DNA of 12,730 bases, taken from Candidatus Pelagibacterales bacterium (GTDB lineage Bacteria; Pseudomonadota; Alphaproteobacteria; Pelagibacterales; AG-422-B15). Each line of letters opens with the position of its first letter. Position 1 is the first letter of the stretch. Where the stretch lies: the NCBI GenBank assembly GCA_016777745.1, contig JADHQX010000027.1, positions 1 through 12,730 of the forward strand, written 5' to 3'. Below the pieces are notes generated by a model that was given only the letters and a program-made list of their open reading frames with translations, was not told the DNA's origin and ran no database searches. Below are positions 1 to 7,572 of this stretch, piece after piece. A program made the translations under genes and the position numbers.

Positions 1-1
1 G

Positions 2-436
2 GAATATAAAGAACAAATTGTAGATTCTATGTCTGCATTAATAATAAGGGATCCCTCGGTATTTGATGTGATTTTAACTACCAATTTATTTGGAGATAAT
101 CTGTCAGATGCTGCATCCGAAATTGCAGGAGGACTTGGTCTTGCAGAATCAATTAATGCAGGGGATAATTTTTGCATTGCGCAAGCTCAACATGGTTCAG
201 CTCCTGATATAGCAGGAAAAAATATTGCAAATCCGGTATCATTAATTGGTTCTACTGCCATGTTATTAGACTGGTTAGGAAAAAAAAATAACAACAATCA
301 ATTAAAAGAAATAGCTGAATTAATTGAAAATGCGATTGATAAAATGGTTATAAATCCCGAGACAAGAACACCTGATATTGGCGGAACATTGTCTACCACG
401 GAATTTACCAAAAAATTAATCGAGCATCTAAAATAA
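2..436 (+). CDS. Isocitrate/isopropylmalate dehydrogenase-family protein, C-terminal part (5' end outside window)
   Basis: The reading frame is open from base 2, so the ATG at 29 is internal and the gene begins left of the window. The visible ~144 codons carry the C-terminal signature of the NAD(P)-dependent beta-decarboxylating dehydrogenases. These are TTNLFGDNLSD, which supplies metal- and substrate-binding Asp residues, and HGSAPDIAGKNIANP, which forms the cofactor-binding loop. Family members oxidise and decarboxylate 2-hydroxy acids such as isocitrate, 3-isopropylmalate or tartrate. The substrate-deciding N-terminal half is missing. The AQAQHGSAPDIAG form of the loop resembles the loosely annotated 'isocitrate/isopropylmalate dehydrogenase family' paralogues more than classical LeuB (typically EPVHGSAPDIAG), but this is from memory. 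It ends 14 nt before the dioxygenase gene on the same strand, so the two are probably co-transcribed. The family call is firm and the substrate is unknown. Confidence 0.85.
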   Translation, partial: EYKEQIVDSMSALIIRDPSVFDVILTTNLFGDNLSDAASEIAGGLGLAESINAGDNFCIAQAQHGSAPDIAGKNIANPVSLIGSTAMLLDWLGKKNNNNQLKEIAELIENAIDKMVINPETRTPDIGGTLSTTEFTKKLIEHLK

Positions 437-450
437 ATTAACTTACTAAT

Positions 451-1476
451 ATGGAAATATTAAAAACCCCCATCTTCGAACCTTGCGTTTGGAAAGTTTC
501 TGACTTTAAAGACGAAAATGAGTGGACGTATATATTTTCCAAAAAAGAAATTTTTGAATTAGAGGAGGCCGCCAAAAAAATAATTAATACAAATTTAGCA
601 CCAACTTCTTTTTCTAAAAGTGATTTTATTTTAGATTCTTTAAATGAAGTTTTGGAAAAACAACTTGATACCCTGCAAAATGGTAGGGGATTTGTAAGAC
701 TAAGAGGACTTGACCCGAAAAAATATGATCAATTAACCATTCAAACTATTTATTGGGGTATATGTTCTTACTTAGGAACGGGTATTCCGCAAAATTCCAT
801 GGGTGAAATGATGAGTGGAGTTAAAGACTATGGAGATAAAAACGTCGGTGACAATCCTTATAGACAAGGAATCCGACTTCATAGGACAACTGCAAAAATT
901 GACGCTCACACTGATAGTTGTGATCATGTTGCATTGTTATGTGTAAAAAGAGCTAAAGAAGGAGGGGAAAGTGGAGTGGTAAGTTCCTTAGCAATATATA
1001 ATGAAATTTTAAAAAACAAACCGGAATACCTAGAGGTATTGTGTAAAGGTTTTTACATAGACTTAATTGGAAAAGGGAAAACAGAAAAGGAGTTGAGCGC
1101 TCACCCTATACCTGTGTTCAGTTATTTTAAAGGAAAGATGTGTTCGAGATTTAATAAAATTCAAATAGAACTTGGAGCAGAAAAAAAATCTGGAGGTCTA
1201 GATAGTTTAAGCCAATCTGCAGTCGATTATGTTCAAGAACTTACGCAAAAAAATGAATTTCATCTTAAAATGATGTTGGAAGATGGCGATATACAAGTTT
1301 TGAACAATAGAGTTTGTTATCACACAAGAACAGCAGTGGTAGATGATGAAGATATAAATAAAAAAAGATTACTTTATAGAGTCTGGTTGAACGCACCAGA
1401 ACCAAGACCTATGGCTCCAGAATTTGCAAATCAACTTAATACAGGTGAAAGGGGTGGGGTAACTAAAAGACTCTAA
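451..1476 (+). CDS. TauD/TfdA-like Fe(II)/2-oxoglutarate-dependent dioxygenase
   Basis: This 341-residue cytoplasmic protein has the double-stranded beta-helix oxygenase pattern. The iron-binding HxD is His153-Thr-Asp155 (context DAHTDSCDHV), the distal iron His is His291 (NNRVCYHTR), and the 2-oxoglutarate-binding Arg is probably Arg310 in LLYRVWLNAPEPRP. Such enzymes couple decarboxylation of 2-oxoglutarate to hydroxylation, and often to cleavage, of a small substrate such as taurine, an aryloxyacetate or gamma-butyrobetaine. All three metal ligands are present, so it should be active, but the substrate cannot be read from the sequence. The ATG at 451 follows the dehydrogenase stop by 14 nt, with no recognisable Shine-Dalgarno sequence. 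The esterase-like gene follows 11 nt after its stop. The arrangement suggests a short catabolic operon in which a hydroxylated product is handled by the neighbouring dehydrogenase or hydrolase; that is inference. Confidence 0.85.
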   Translation: MEILKTPIFEPCVWKVSDFKDENEWTYIFSKKEIFELEEAAKKIINTNLAPTSFSKSDFILDSLNEVLEKQLDTLQNGRGFVRLRGLDPKKYDQLTIQTIYWGICSYLGTGIPQNSMGEMMSGVKDYGDKNVGDNPYRQGIRLHRTTAKIDAHTDSCDHVALLCVKRAKEGGESGVVSSLAIYNEILKNKPEYLEVLCKGFYIDLIGKGKTEKELSAHPIPVFSYFKGKMCSRFNKIQIELGAEKKSGGLDSLSQSAVDYVQELTQKNEFHLKMMLEDGDIQVLNNRVCYHTRTAVVDDEDINKKRLLYRVWLNAPEPRPMAPEFANQLNTGERGGVTKRL

Positions 1477-1487
1477 CCAATCAATAT

Positions 1488-2639
1488 TTGACTAATTCAT
1501 TACATCCAACGGACAGTAAAGAGCTTAATATTAAAGATCATAAATGTTTTTTTGTGGGAGGAATAAAAACAAAAATTGATAATAAAGAAATTGTTAAAGG
1601 CACAATGTATGTTGAGCAATTCACTCCTCAAAATCAAAAATTTAATCATAAAATTATTCTCATTCATGGCGGAGGTCAAACAGGAGCCGGCTTCCTAAGC
1701 ACGCCAGACGGTAGAAGAGGATGGGTGCATGATTTTCTACTCGCAGGATTTGAAGTATTTGTTGTAGATCAGCCAGGACGAGGACGGTCTGGTTACTCAT
1801 CCACTCTTTATGGAGAATACATAGATAGAGAATTAGATCTAGACGATTGTGAAAGAAGATTTACTGCAATGAAGGATATGGGTAATTGGCCCCAAGCCAA
1901 TTTGCATTCTCAATGGCCAGAAAATGGAAAAAGAGGAAATGCAATTTTTGATCAATATATGGCCTCACAAGTAAATACGATGGTAGATAGAATTGAAATT
2001 GAAAAAATGTCGAGAGTTGCATTGGCAGATTTGTTAGATCAAATTGGACCCGCTTTTGTATTGGGTCATAGCCAGGGAGGTCCTTTTTGCTGGTTAGCAG
2101 GAGATGTCAGACCAGATAAAGTTCTAGGATTATTAGCTATAGAACCTAATGGACCACCATTCTTTAATGTTGCTTATGGTGGGCATGCACAATCTCACTT
2201 AAAGAACTCGAAGACTGATACAAAAAGAGAAGGTGACAAGTCTTGGTACATCACTGCTTCAAAGCCAGATAGACCTGGAGGAATTACTTATCTGCCTATG
2301 ACTTTTGATCCTCCTTTAAAAGAAAATGAAAGTTTAACCTCAAGTTTAGATCCAGAAATGACAGAAGATAATTTGGTACAATGTTATTTGCAAAAAGAGC
2401 CACCAAGACAGTTGGTTAATTTAAAAAAAGTTTCAATTGTAATTGTATCCGCAGAAGCTTCTTATCATTCACCTTATGATCATGGGACAAGTAATTTTTT
2501 AAAGCAAGCAGGAGTGAATCATGAATTCATTCGACTGCAGGATAAAAATATAAGAGGCAATGGCCACATGATGATGTTAGAAAAAAATAATCATGAAATA
2601 GCAGATGTCTTAATAGATTGGGCTAAATCAAAAATTTAA
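1488..2639 (+). CDS. Alpha/beta hydrolase, esterase-713-like, with TTG start
   Basis: This 383-residue alpha/beta-hydrolase-fold protein shows an oxyanion-hole segment HGGGQTGAGF (60-69), a nucleophile elbow GHSQGG with Ser195, and a late His360 in GNGHMMMLE. Glu219 in LAIEPNGPP lies 24 residues after the nucleophile. That matches the Ser/Glu spacing I recall for Alcaligenes esterase 713, where Glu replaces the usual Asp. It probably hydrolyses a carboxylic ester, lactone or similar acyl bond in the cytoplasm. No signal peptide is evident. The start is TTG at 1488. The next in-frame ATG is residue 40 and would remove the conserved-looking FFVGG strand, so TTG is preferred. There is no clear ribosome binding site, and the gene lies 11 nt after the dioxygenase stop. 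The segment from about 221 to 290 lies between Glu219 and the rest of the core and probably forms a lid. Substrate unknown. Confidence 0.8.
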   Translation: MTNSLHPTDSKELNIKDHKCFFVGGIKTKIDNKEIVKGTMYVEQFTPQNQKFNHKIILIHGGGQTGAGFLSTPDGRRGWVHDFLLAGFEVFVVDQPGRGRSGYSSTLYGEYIDRELDLDDCERRFTAMKDMGNWPQANLHSQWPENGKRGNAIFDQYMASQVNTMVDRIEIEKMSRVALADLLDQIGPAFVLGHSQGGPFCWLAGDVRPDKVLGLLAIEPNGPPFFNVAYGGHAQSHLKNSKTDTKREGDKSWYITASKPDRPGGITYLPMTFDPPLKENESLTSSLDPEMTEDNLVQCYLQKEPPRQLVNLKKVSIVIVSAEASYHSPYDHGTSNFLKQAGVNHEFIRLQDKNIRGNGHMMMLEKNNHEIADVLIDWAKSKI

Positions 2640-2640
2640 A

Positions 2641-4311
2641 TTAAGTATTTTTTTTAGAAGAAACCAGTCTTCTCATTGCAGGTGAAAGAACCTTGTCAGA
2701 AATTAAAACATCCCACAGTACAGAGGTACTACTTTTTGTGAATTCATTATAAGCTTTTTGTAGCTCAGAAACTTTTGTAATTTTTTTTGATTCTAGGCCA
2801 AAACCTTTTGCAATTGATGATAGTGAAGACGGACCAAAAACAGCTCCTTTTTCAGAAATACCATCTTGGCGCAATTTGTGTATTTCAGAACCATAAGCTT
2901 CATCGTTTAGAACTATAAAGAGTACCTTAAGCTTATGTCTTATTACTGATTCTAATTCCTGAACGTGCATTATAAAACCGCCATCACCATCAATTAATAC
3001 AATCTGCTTGTCTTTTTCTGCGATAGCCGCTCCTATGGAATAGGACAATCCATTACCAATAGCTCCAAACTCTCTAATTGTTAAAAAATTTTCATGAGAC
3101 CTGCCCTTCATGTGTGCAGAGAAGTAAGAGCAATGACCAGATGAGTTCACCATGAACAAATCCTTGGGAAGTACACTGTCTAATTCTTTAATAAATTTTC
3201 TTGGATCTAGATATCCTTCTTTTTCTTCGAATTGTTCTTTATCTTCTGGAAGATTGTTGATGGCATCTTTTAATTTATCACTCCTCCAGTCTTGATGTGT
3301 GTTTAATTCTTTATAATTTTGATTGTTATTGATCGTTTCAAGAATTTGATTAATCGTTGTTAGCGCATCTCCTTGCACCCAACAATGAGAAGCAACTCTT
3401 CCATGGTTAATTGGTTTTGGTTCTAAATCTATATGCATTACTTTTGCATTGGGGTAAAGTTTACCTGCATCTGCAGCGTGAGAAGCTAGACTTGTACCAA
3501 CCGCAATAATCAGATCTGATTGTTGAAAGCATTCTCTTGCAATATCAGATGAAAATCCACCAGCTACATTTAATGAAAAATCATGATCTTCAAACAAGCC
3601 TCTTGCTGGCAATGTGGTTGCAAGCAAAGCTCCTATTTTGTCAGCAAGCTTAACAATAGATTCTTTGGCTTTAGATTTTATAGCTCCAAGACCACCAATA
3701 ATAATTGGTTTTTTTGCACTCTTAATTATTTCTAGAGCATTGTGTAGATACTTTGGATCGGGACCTGGTCTTTGAAGATCCCAATTTAAAGAAGAGGACG
3801 GCAAAGGCTTTGCGTCTTCCAGATACTCTGACTCTTGCAAATCAAAAGGAACTCCCAACACAATGGGTATTTGTTTAGTTCTAGCTTTAAAAAAAACTTC
3901 TCTAACGGTATGAAATAATTTTTTTGGATGTCTGATGGAATAGTATTCAACTCCACATGCATTTACAAAAGGAGCTTGTTCTAATTCTTGGTTATACCAA
4001 TTTGCTTTTAAAGGAGATTCTCCAACAAAAACTACCAAAGGAATTTTTGCTCTCGCAGCTGTAGTGAGAGCAGTCATAGTTTGAGTTAATCCAGGTCCGC
4101 AAGTAACAGTAGCAACACCGATTTTATCTTTTGCCCTTGCATATCCCATGGCCATTGAAACTGCACAGTGCTCATGTCTCGAATAAAAAAAATCAACGCC
4201 TTTATCTGACATGGCAGAAGACCAATGCATATTTCCATCTCCTAGCAATCCAAATACTTGGTTAACATCTTCTGCTATAAAGGCATCAGCTAAAGCGTCA
4301 TAAAAATGCAT
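2641..4311 (-). CDS. Thiamine-diphosphate-dependent enzyme, acetolactate synthase/benzoylformate decarboxylase superfamily
   Basis: This 556-residue protein has the three-domain ThDP architecture: an N-terminal Pyr domain (about 1-165), a central domain (about 190-330) and a C-terminal PP domain (about 380-540). Catalytic Glu47 sits in YSRHEHCAVSMAMGYAR and activates the ThDP aminopyrimidine. The Mg-diphosphate motif begins at GDG 442-444 and ends at Asn469-Asp470 (LIDGDGGF to FIVLNDEAYG), which is normal spacing. Relatives decarboxylate or ligate 2-keto acids. Members include acetolactate synthase, benzoylformate decarboxylase, sulfopyruvate decarboxylase and oxalyl-CoA decarboxylase. No small regulatory subunit (IlvH) is adjacent, and the setting is catabolic, so a 2-keto-acid decarboxylase or lyase is more likely than branched-chain biosynthesis. 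It is transcribed alone, divergently from tctC, and converges on the hydrolase gene with one base between stop codons. The ATG at 4311 lacks a clear ribosome binding site. Confidence 0.85.
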   Translation of the reverse strand: MHFYDALADAFIAEDVNQVFGLLGDGNMHWSSAMSDKGVDFFYSRHEHCAVSMAMGYARAKDKIGVATVTCGPGLTQTMTALTTAARAKIPLVVFVGESPLKANWYNQELEQAPFVNACGVEYYSIRHPKKLFHTVREVFFKARTKQIPIVLGVPFDLQESEYLEDAKPLPSSSLNWDLQRPGPDPKYLHNALEIIKSAKKPIIIGGLGAIKSKAKESIVKLADKIGALLATTLPARGLFEDHDFSLNVAGGFSSDIARECFQQSDLIIAVGTSLASHAADAGKLYPNAKVMHIDLEPKPINHGRVASHCWVQGDALTTINQILETINNNQNYKELNTHQDWRSDKLKDAINNLPEDKEQFEEKEGYLDPRKFIKELDSVLPKDLFMVNSSGHCSYFSAHMKGRSHENFLTIREFGAIGNGLSYSIGAAIAEKDKQIVLIDGDGGFIMHVQELESVIRHKLKVLFIVLNDEAYGSEIHKLRQDGISEKGAVFGPSSLSSIAKGFGLESKKITKVSELQKAYNEFTKSSTSVLWDVLISDKVLSPAMRRLVSSKKNT

Positions 4312-4419
4312 AAATTTTTAATTTTGATAAATTGTTTTTGTTTAAATTTATTAATCTTAGCTCAAAATACTTCTTTAAATAAGAAAAATATTAAAAACAA
4401 ACTCCTTTAACTTTTTCAT

Positions 4420-4425
4420 TATACT
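4420..4425 (+). promoter_or_regulatory. Candidate -10 element for tctC
   Basis: TATACT, about 44 nt upstream of the tctC start, matches the sigma70 -10 consensus TATAAT at five of six positions. It lies just downstream of an A-rich tract (4380-4400) that could act as an UP-like element. No good -35 hexamer sits at the usual 16-18 nt distance. In DNA this AT-rich, chance matches are common, so the call is tentative. A second candidate, TATTAT at 4443-4448, is too close to the ribosome binding site to be preferred. The whole 4312-4468 gap holds no other recognisable feature and must also carry the promoter of the leftward ThDP-enzyme gene. Confidence 0.3.
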
Positions 4426-4455
4426 GAGTATATTCTTTTTAATATTATAACTAAT

Positions 4456-4461
4456 AAGGGG
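4456..4461 (+). promoter_or_regulatory. Shine-Dalgarno site of tctC
   Basis: AAGGGG ends 7 nt before the ATG at 4469, which is good spacing, and fixes that ATG as the start. It is by far the clearest ribosome binding site in the window; most other genes here have only A/T-rich leaders. This suggests the binding protein is translated especially strongly. Confidence 0.75.
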
Positions 4462-4468
4462 AATAATA

Positions 4469-5539
4469 ATGAATAAAAAATTAGTAAGTCTTGTTGCGGC
4501 AGTATTTATGTTTGCAACAAACGCTGGAGCGGTAGATTTTTCTGGCAAAACAGTTGAGTGGTTAATTCCATTCTCTCCAGGAGGTGGTTCGGACAAATGG
4601 TCAAGATTTTATGCACCAATGTTGTCTAAAGCTCTTCCAGGAAATCCAAATGTTGTTGTAAATAATTGTCCGGGTGGTGGAGGAACTACTTGTACAAATA
4701 AATTTTCTACAATGAAAAATGGTGATGGGTTAACTATTTATGGTGATTCAGGATCTGTTAAATTTCCTTATCTTCTAGGAGATAAGAGAGTTAAATATGA
4801 ATATAAAGATTGGAGCAAAACAATTGTTCTAGCAACACCTACAGGTGGAGTTGCTTACACATCTTCAAAATTTTATAAATCAAAAGCTGATTTTAAAAAG
4901 CTACAAGGTGTATCTTTAAAATTTGGAAGTAATGGTGCTACATCTTTAGATCTAATTCCACTTCTTGCATTTGAAATGCTAGGTTTACAAGTGAAGCCAG
5001 TATTTGGAATGAAAGGTAGAGGACCTTCTAGAGTAGCGTTTGAACGTGGTGAGACAACAATTGATTATCAAACTACTTCATCTTACAAATCCAAAGTAAC
5101 TCCTATGGTAAAAGAAGGCAAAGCTGTGCCATTGTTTACATGGGGTGTTGTTAACTCAAGCGGTGTTATTGAAAGAGATCCTACTTTTCCAAATTTACCG
5201 CATTGGGCAGAATACTATGAATCAGTTCAAGGCAAAAAGCCATCTGGTCCAGCTTTTAGAGTTTGGAAAGCCTTCTTAACTGCAGGATTTTCATCTCAAA
5301 AAATGGTGTTCTTACCAACAGGTACGGATCCAGCAATTGTAAAAGCTTACAGAGATGCTTTTGTAAAAGTTACTAAATCAGATGAGTTTAAAAAAACTAG
5401 AAACAAAAGATTAGGGGTTTACAATCAGGTAACCGGATCTGGAGTTGAAGGTATTTTAAAAGCAGCGATGATTGTTCCTGCTGATGATTTAAAATGGTTA
5501 AAAAACTTCGTTACTACAAAGTATGGAGTTAAGTTTTAA
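4469..5539 (+). CDS. tctC: TTT-family periplasmic solute-binding protein (TctC/Bug type)
   Basis: This 356-residue extracytoplasmic binding protein belongs to a tripartite tricarboxylate transporter. A Sec signal peptide (residues 1-21: a Lys-rich start, a hydrophobic stretch and an AGA|VDF cleavage site) sends it to the periplasm. The mature start, VEWLIPFSPGGGSDKWSR, carries the PGGG(S/T)D ligand loop typical of TctC/Bug proteins. It is followed by a variant of the usual VVVENRPGAGG strand-loop, here VVVNNCPGGGGTTC. Cys67 and Cys75 are the only cysteines in the protein and could form a disulfide. Members of the family bind citrate, other di- and tricarboxylates, or aromatic acids such as terephthalate, so the ligand here is open. 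A strong Shine-Dalgarno site lies upstream and a strong stem-loop directly downstream, separating it from the permease gene. That layout favours a large excess of binding protein over permease. Confidence 0.9.
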   Translation: MNKKLVSLVAAVFMFATNAGAVDFSGKTVEWLIPFSPGGGSDKWSRFYAPMLSKALPGNPNVVVNNCPGGGGTTCTNKFSTMKNGDGLTIYGDSGSVKFPYLLGDKRVKYEYKDWSKTIVLATPTGGVAYTSSKFYKSKADFKKLQGVSLKFGSNGATSLDLIPLLAFEMLGLQVKPVFGMKGRGPSRVAFERGETTIDYQTTSSYKSKVTPMVKEGKAVPLFTWGVVNSSGVIERDPTFPNLPHWAEYYESVQGKKPSGPAFRVWKAFLTAGFSSQKMVFLPTGTDPAIVKAYRDAFVKVTKSDEFKKTRNKRLGVYNQVTGSGVEGILKAAMIVPADDLKWLKNFVTTKYGVKF

Positions 5540-5557
5540 TCATTAATAAACTTTAAA

Positions 5558-5594
5558 AAAAAGGCCACTTGATTAATATGTAAGTGGCCTTTTT
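5558..5594 (+). terminator. Strong stem-loop between tctC and tctA (attenuating terminator or mRNA 3'-end stabiliser)
   Basis: This is a perfect 13-bp inverted repeat: left arm 5558-5570 (AAAAAGGCCACTT), an 11-nt loop, and right arm 5582-5594 (AAGTGGCCTTTTT). The stem has a GC-containing core, and the right arm ends in a run of five T, as in an intrinsic terminator. The A-run on the left arm would let it act in both directions. The tctA ATG lies only 6 nt after the right arm, so permease expression must come from readthrough or from an unseen start inside the element. Such stem-loops after binding-protein genes usually lower downstream expression and protect the upstream mRNA. Confidence 0.88.
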
Positions 5595-5600
5595 AATTAT

Positions 5601-7556
5601 ATGCTAGATTCTCTTTTAAGTGCATTTGTCTTAATCTTTTCAGGTGAGCATTTTTTATATTTACTATTAGGAGTATTTCTAGGAATTTTTGTTGGAATTT
5701 TACCAGGACTTGGAGGGATAGTTGGCTTCTCCGTTCTGATGCCTTTTATTTATGGAATGGACCCTGTTTCAGCTTTGGCAATGTTGATTGGTCTAATTGC
5801 GGTAGTGCCAACGTCAGATACTTTTACTTCGGTATTAATGGGAATACCAGGATCAACTGCTTCTCAAGCAACTGTATTAGACGGTTTCTCATTAGCTAAA
5901 AAAGGACAAGGTGCGAGAGCTTTAGGGGCAGCATTCTCTGCTTCGTTATTTGGTGGTTTATTTGGTGCGGTCATTCTTACTTTAATAGTCATTATTGCAA
6001 AACCAATTATTTTATTTTTCGGATCCGCAGAGCTTTTTATGTTGGGAATATTAGGCATAAGTATGGTGGGAGTTTTGTCAGGCGACAGTCTTATAAAAGG
6101 ATTCTTAGCTTGTGGACTGGGTCTTTTACTTGGATCTATAGGTAGCGCTCCTGCAACAGGAGAGTGGAGATTGGCATTTGATTATTATTATTTATATGAC
6201 GGACTTAAAGTGGTCACGATCGGACTGGCTGCATTTGCAGTGCCTGAAATTTGTGACTTATTAAGAAAAAATAAAACCATCGCTCTTAAAAAAGAACCAT
6301 TAGGAAGTGGATGGATGCAAGGTTTGCGAGATACTGTAAAAGAAAAATGGATTGTTTTAAGATGTTCTGCACTTGGTTGTTTAGTGGGAATTCTTCCGGG
6401 CCTTGGTGGAAGTGTGGTTGATTGGATTGCTTATGGACATGTTGTTCAAACATCTAAAGATAAAAGTCAATTTGGAAAAGGAGACATCCGTGGTGTTATT
6501 GCTCCAGAGTCAGCAAATAATGCAAAAGAAGGTGGGGGATTAGTTCCCACATTATTATTTGGTATTCCTGGAAGTGGAAGTATGGCCGTTTTTCTTGGAG
6601 GGTTGACCTTACTTGGAATTGAACCAGGACCCGGCTTAATTACTGGAAATTTGCAATTTGTTTATGTAATGGTTTGGTCTTTAGCTTTAGCTAATGTGAT
6701 TGGTGCGGGAACTTGTTTTTTTCTATCAGGTAAAGTTGCTCACATAACAAGAATACCATATGGAATTCTTGCTCCATTCATGATCATGATTATTTGCTTT
6801 GCGGCATTTCAGGTCACGAGAAGTGTTAATGATATATTCATTTTGGTTGTTCTAGGTGCATTTTGTACTTTGATGAAAAACTTTAATTGGCCAAGACCCG
6901 CTTTGTTAATTGGGTTTGTTTTGTCCGATACTTTAGAAACTTATCTTTACCAAGCTGTTCAATTTTATGATTTTAAATTCTTATTAAAGCCAGGTGTTAT
7001 TGTTATTTTTTTAATTACAATCTTTTCTGTTTACTTAGGTTCGAACATGTCTAAAAAGAAAGAAGTAACCCTAAAATACACTGTAAAAGATTTATTCAAG
7101 TTTAATGTTCAAAACGTATTTTTGTTTATTATTCTGATTTTTTTTGCTGCCTCAGCTTATGATTCTTTCCAACATCAGTTGATGGGTGGAATTTTCCCTG
7201 GCTCAGTTTCAGTTATTATGCTTTCGCTTTATACTTACGTTTTATTCTTTAACAATAAATTATTAGCAACCATGATCAATACAACTTTCACAACGAAGGA
7301 TACTAAAGATTTATTCAAGGCATTTTCGTGGATTGTTTTGTTAGTTGTCCTATCTAGTATTTTTGGTTTTATCATTGCAATCGTTGCTTTTTTTATAGCC
7401 TTAATGAAAAACAAAACTACTTTAAGCATGGTTAAAATTTTAATTCTAACTGGATGTGGTATTTCAACAATTATTACCTTGTCTTACTTTATGGTTCTAG
7501 ATTTTCCTCCAGGATTGCTTCAGCATTTTGTTAAATTACCTTGGCCATTTAAGTAA
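5601..7556 (+). CDS. tctA: TTT transporter permease, TctA with C-terminal TctB-like domain fused
   Basis: This large inner-membrane permease of 651 residues exceeds the usual ~500 of TctA. The TctA part spans about 1-480 and shows its internal duplication: GILPGLGG at 32-39 and again at 263-270, and GIPGS at 81-85 and 321-325. After a short charged linker (about 484-500) come roughly 150 residues with four predicted hydrophobic segments. These lie near 505-518, 530-550, 575-600 and 610-632, and end in LDFPPGLL, which resembles the separate small subunit TctB. I therefore read the gene as a TctA-TctB fusion, which agrees with the absence of any tctB nearby. The start MLDSLLSAFVLIFSGEHFLY fits the family N-terminus, although no Shine-Dalgarno is present and the upstream stem-loop ends 6 nt before it. 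It works with the tctC product to import a carboxylate using an ion gradient. It converges on the DUF1932 gene across a 16-nt gap. Confidence 0.88.
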   Translation: MLDSLLSAFVLIFSGEHFLYLLLGVFLGIFVGILPGLGGIVGFSVLMPFIYGMDPVSALAMLIGLIAVVPTSDTFTSVLMGIPGSTASQATVLDGFSLAKKGQGARALGAAFSASLFGGLFGAVILTLIVIIAKPIILFFGSAELFMLGILGISMVGVLSGDSLIKGFLACGLGLLLGSIGSAPATGEWRLAFDYYYLYDGLKVVTIGLAAFAVPEICDLLRKNKTIALKKEPLGSGWMQGLRDTVKEKWIVLRCSALGCLVGILPGLGGSVVDWIAYGHVVQTSKDKSQFGKGDIRGVIAPESANNAKEGGGLVPTLLFGIPGSGSMAVFLGGLTLLGIEPGPGLITGNLQFVYVMVWSLALANVIGAGTCFFLSGKVAHITRIPYGILAPFMIMIICFAAFQVTRSVNDIFILVVLGAFCTLMKNFNWPRPALLIGFVLSDTLETYLYQAVQFYDFKFLLKPGVIVIFLITIFSVYLGSNMSKKKEVTLKYTVKDLFKFNVQNVFLFIILIFFAASAYDSFQHQLMGGIFPGSVSVIMLSLYTYVLFFNNKLLATMINTTFTTKDTKDLFKAFSWIVLLVVLSSIFGFIIAIVAFFIALMKNKTTLSMVKILILTGCGISTIITLSYFMVLDFPPGLLQHFVKLPWPFK

Positions 7557-7572
7557 TATAATTTTTTTGAAT

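Noticed and set aside
4375..4596. Minus-strand 73-codon open frame over the tctC leader and signal peptide
   Set aside because: It overlaps the well-supported tctC start and signal sequence on the opposite strand, and its translation resembles no family. It is a shadow of real coding DNA plus an AT-rich leader.
5601..7556. Frameshift or gene-fusion artefact as explanation for the long TctA
   Set aside because: The frame is continuous, the linker is plausible and the tail has ordered membrane segments ending like TctB, so a genuine fusion is the simpler reading.
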